The notes beneath the pieces were generated by a model. The model saw only the letters and a list, made by a program, of their open reading frames with translations. It was not told the origin of the DNA and ran no database searches. A program made the position numbers and the translations under genes. A DNA stretch of 64,000 nucleotides from Bradyrhizobium sp. 190 (GTDB lineage Bacteria > Pseudomonadota > Alphaproteobacteria > Rhizobiales > Xanthobacteraceae), in contig NZ_JADPJL010000068.1 of the NCBI RefSeq assembly GCF_023073415.1, forward strand, positions 372,001 through 436,000, read 5' to 3'. Below, piece after piece: positions 63,303 through 64,000 of the stretch; position 1 is the stretch's first letter, and every line of letters starts with the position of its first letter.

Positions 63303-64000
63303 TCACGCGACGACGCGGGGGTCCACGTCCTGCAAGTAGTCGACGCCGTCGATGCCAAACCCGAACAGGCGAAGGAATTGTCTCCTGTATTCTGGAAGGT
63401 CTGCCAATTCGCCGAGCGTTTCCGTGGAGAGGAGGGGCCATCGTCGCAACACCTCCGCCTGGACTTCGGGCGAGAGCTCCCAGTCGTCGACTCTGATGCG
63501 CTGCGCCTCGTCAACTGCGACATCCGGGCCAAGGCGTGTCCGGAACAGGCGATCGATCTGTTCGATGCATCCTTCGTGAAGCCCGAGTTGCTTCATGACC
63601 TTGAACAGCACCGTGCCATAGAGCGGCACCACCGGAATGGCTGAACTCGCCTGAGTGACCACGGCCTTCAGCGCCACCACGCGGGCCGCATCCTGACCGA
63701 GCCGGCCCCGGATCGCTTCCGCTTTGCGGTCGAGATCGACCTTGGCGCGACCCAGAGTACCTTGCCAGTAGATAGGCCAGGTCAGTTCGCTGCCGATATA
63801 GGTGTAGTTGAGCGTCCGGAAGCCCGGCGCTAGGACACCGGCGTCCGCGAGTTGGTTGATCCAGCGCTTCCAGTCATCGCCGCCCATCACCGCGACCGTG
63901 GCGGCCGCTTCATCCTCACTCGCCGGCGCAATCGTCGTCTCGAAGACCTCGCCGGTTTCAGTGTTAAGGGTCTTGATTTCGACGGGCTTGCCGAGCGGCT
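63303..64000 (-). CDS. fabV: Enoyl-[acyl-carrier-protein] reductase FabV (C-terminal part)
   Basis: NADH-dependent trans-2-enoyl reductase of the FabV type, an SDR-superfamily enzyme insensitive to triclosan. The gene runs off the right edge; 232 codons are visible. The catalytic Tyr-(x8)-Lys is Y-WQGTLGRA-K, after NYTYIGSELTWP. VVTQASSAIPVVPLYGTVLF and HEGCIEQIDRLFR are the family's C-terminal marks. The preceding segment KPVEIKTLNTETGEV also matches FabV. The trans-2-enoyl-CoA reductase Ter of the same superfamily is a less likely alternative. The rest of the gene lies beyond 64000. Confidence 0.9.
   Translation of the reverse strand, partial: PLGKPVEIKTLNTETGEVFETTIAPASEDEAAATVAVMGGDDWKRWINQLADAGVLAPGFRTLNYTYIGSELTWPIYWQGTLGRAKVDLDRKAEAIRGRLGQDAARVVALKAVVTQASSAIPVVPLYGTVLFKVMKQLGLHEGCIEQIDRLFRTRLGPDVAVDEAQRIRVDDWELSPEVQAEVLRRWPLLSTETLGELADLPEYRRQFLRLFGFGIDGVDYLQDVDPRVVA

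Overview
The window is GC-rich chromosomal DNA from an alphaproteobacterium of the order Hyphomicrobiales, almost certainly Bradyrhizobium or a close relative in the Nitrobacteraceae. The evidence is the protein content, the alphaproteobacterial order fur / miaB-phoH-ybeY-corC-lnt / trmB / rimP-nusA-ylxR-infB-rbfA-truB-rpsO-pnp, and many copies of the short inverted-repeat families typical of Bradyrhizobium intergenic spacers. I see no phage, insertion sequence, CRISPR array, tRNA or rRNA.

Layout. 1-9.3 kb: the 3' end of an unknown gene, a membrane O-acyltransferase with an SGNH domain (minus), gyrB, a MurA-type enolpyruvyl transferase with Asp in place of the usual catalytic Cys, a MATE pump overlapping a DUF2867 gene, and a FUSC-type membrane protein. 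9.4-19.7 kb: metabolic genes (MmgE/PrpD, pirin, purC, a crotonase, succinate-semialdehyde dehydrogenase, a fatty acyl-CoA synthetase) with two decayed genes: a 5'-truncated GNAT acetyltransferase and a serine hydrolase frameshifted just before its catalytic serine. 19.7-20.5 kb is a gene-free island of repeats. 20.5-29 kb: a lipoprotein, an adenosine kinase-like sugar kinase, murJ, trpS, a universal stress protein, an Nfu iron-sulfur protein and a soluble chemoreceptor with three tandem PAS domains.

28.8-41.8 kb: tsaB-rimI-fur/mur-HAD, a PMT-type membrane glycosyltransferase, then the tightly packed run miaB-phoH-ybeY-corC-lnt, an XRE regulator, an M20 peptidase and trmB. 42-53.8 kb: a DUF2336 gene, then the translation/transcription block rimP-nusA-ylxR-infB-rbfA-truB-rpsO-pnp, preceded by a good promoter and a terminator-like hairpin that may attenuate it. 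54-58 kb: an oxidative-stress group (Tat-exported superoxide dismutase, katG, divergent oxyR). 58.1-64 kb: an autotransporter, a GNAT enzyme, a tandem pair of related secreted proteins of unknown function, a glutathione S-transferase, and the C-terminal part of FabV.

Most of the window is conserved housekeeping DNA. The least explained items are the tandem secreted pair with invariant cysteine spacing (60.8-62.5 kb), the uncharacterised autotransporter passenger beside oxyR/katG, the leader hairpin before rimP-nusA, the 21-bp repeat array in the N-terminal extension of TruB, the triple-PAS receptor, and the recurring palindrome GTGCGCAATTGCGCAC inside repeat hairpins. I found no convincing new multi-gene system.
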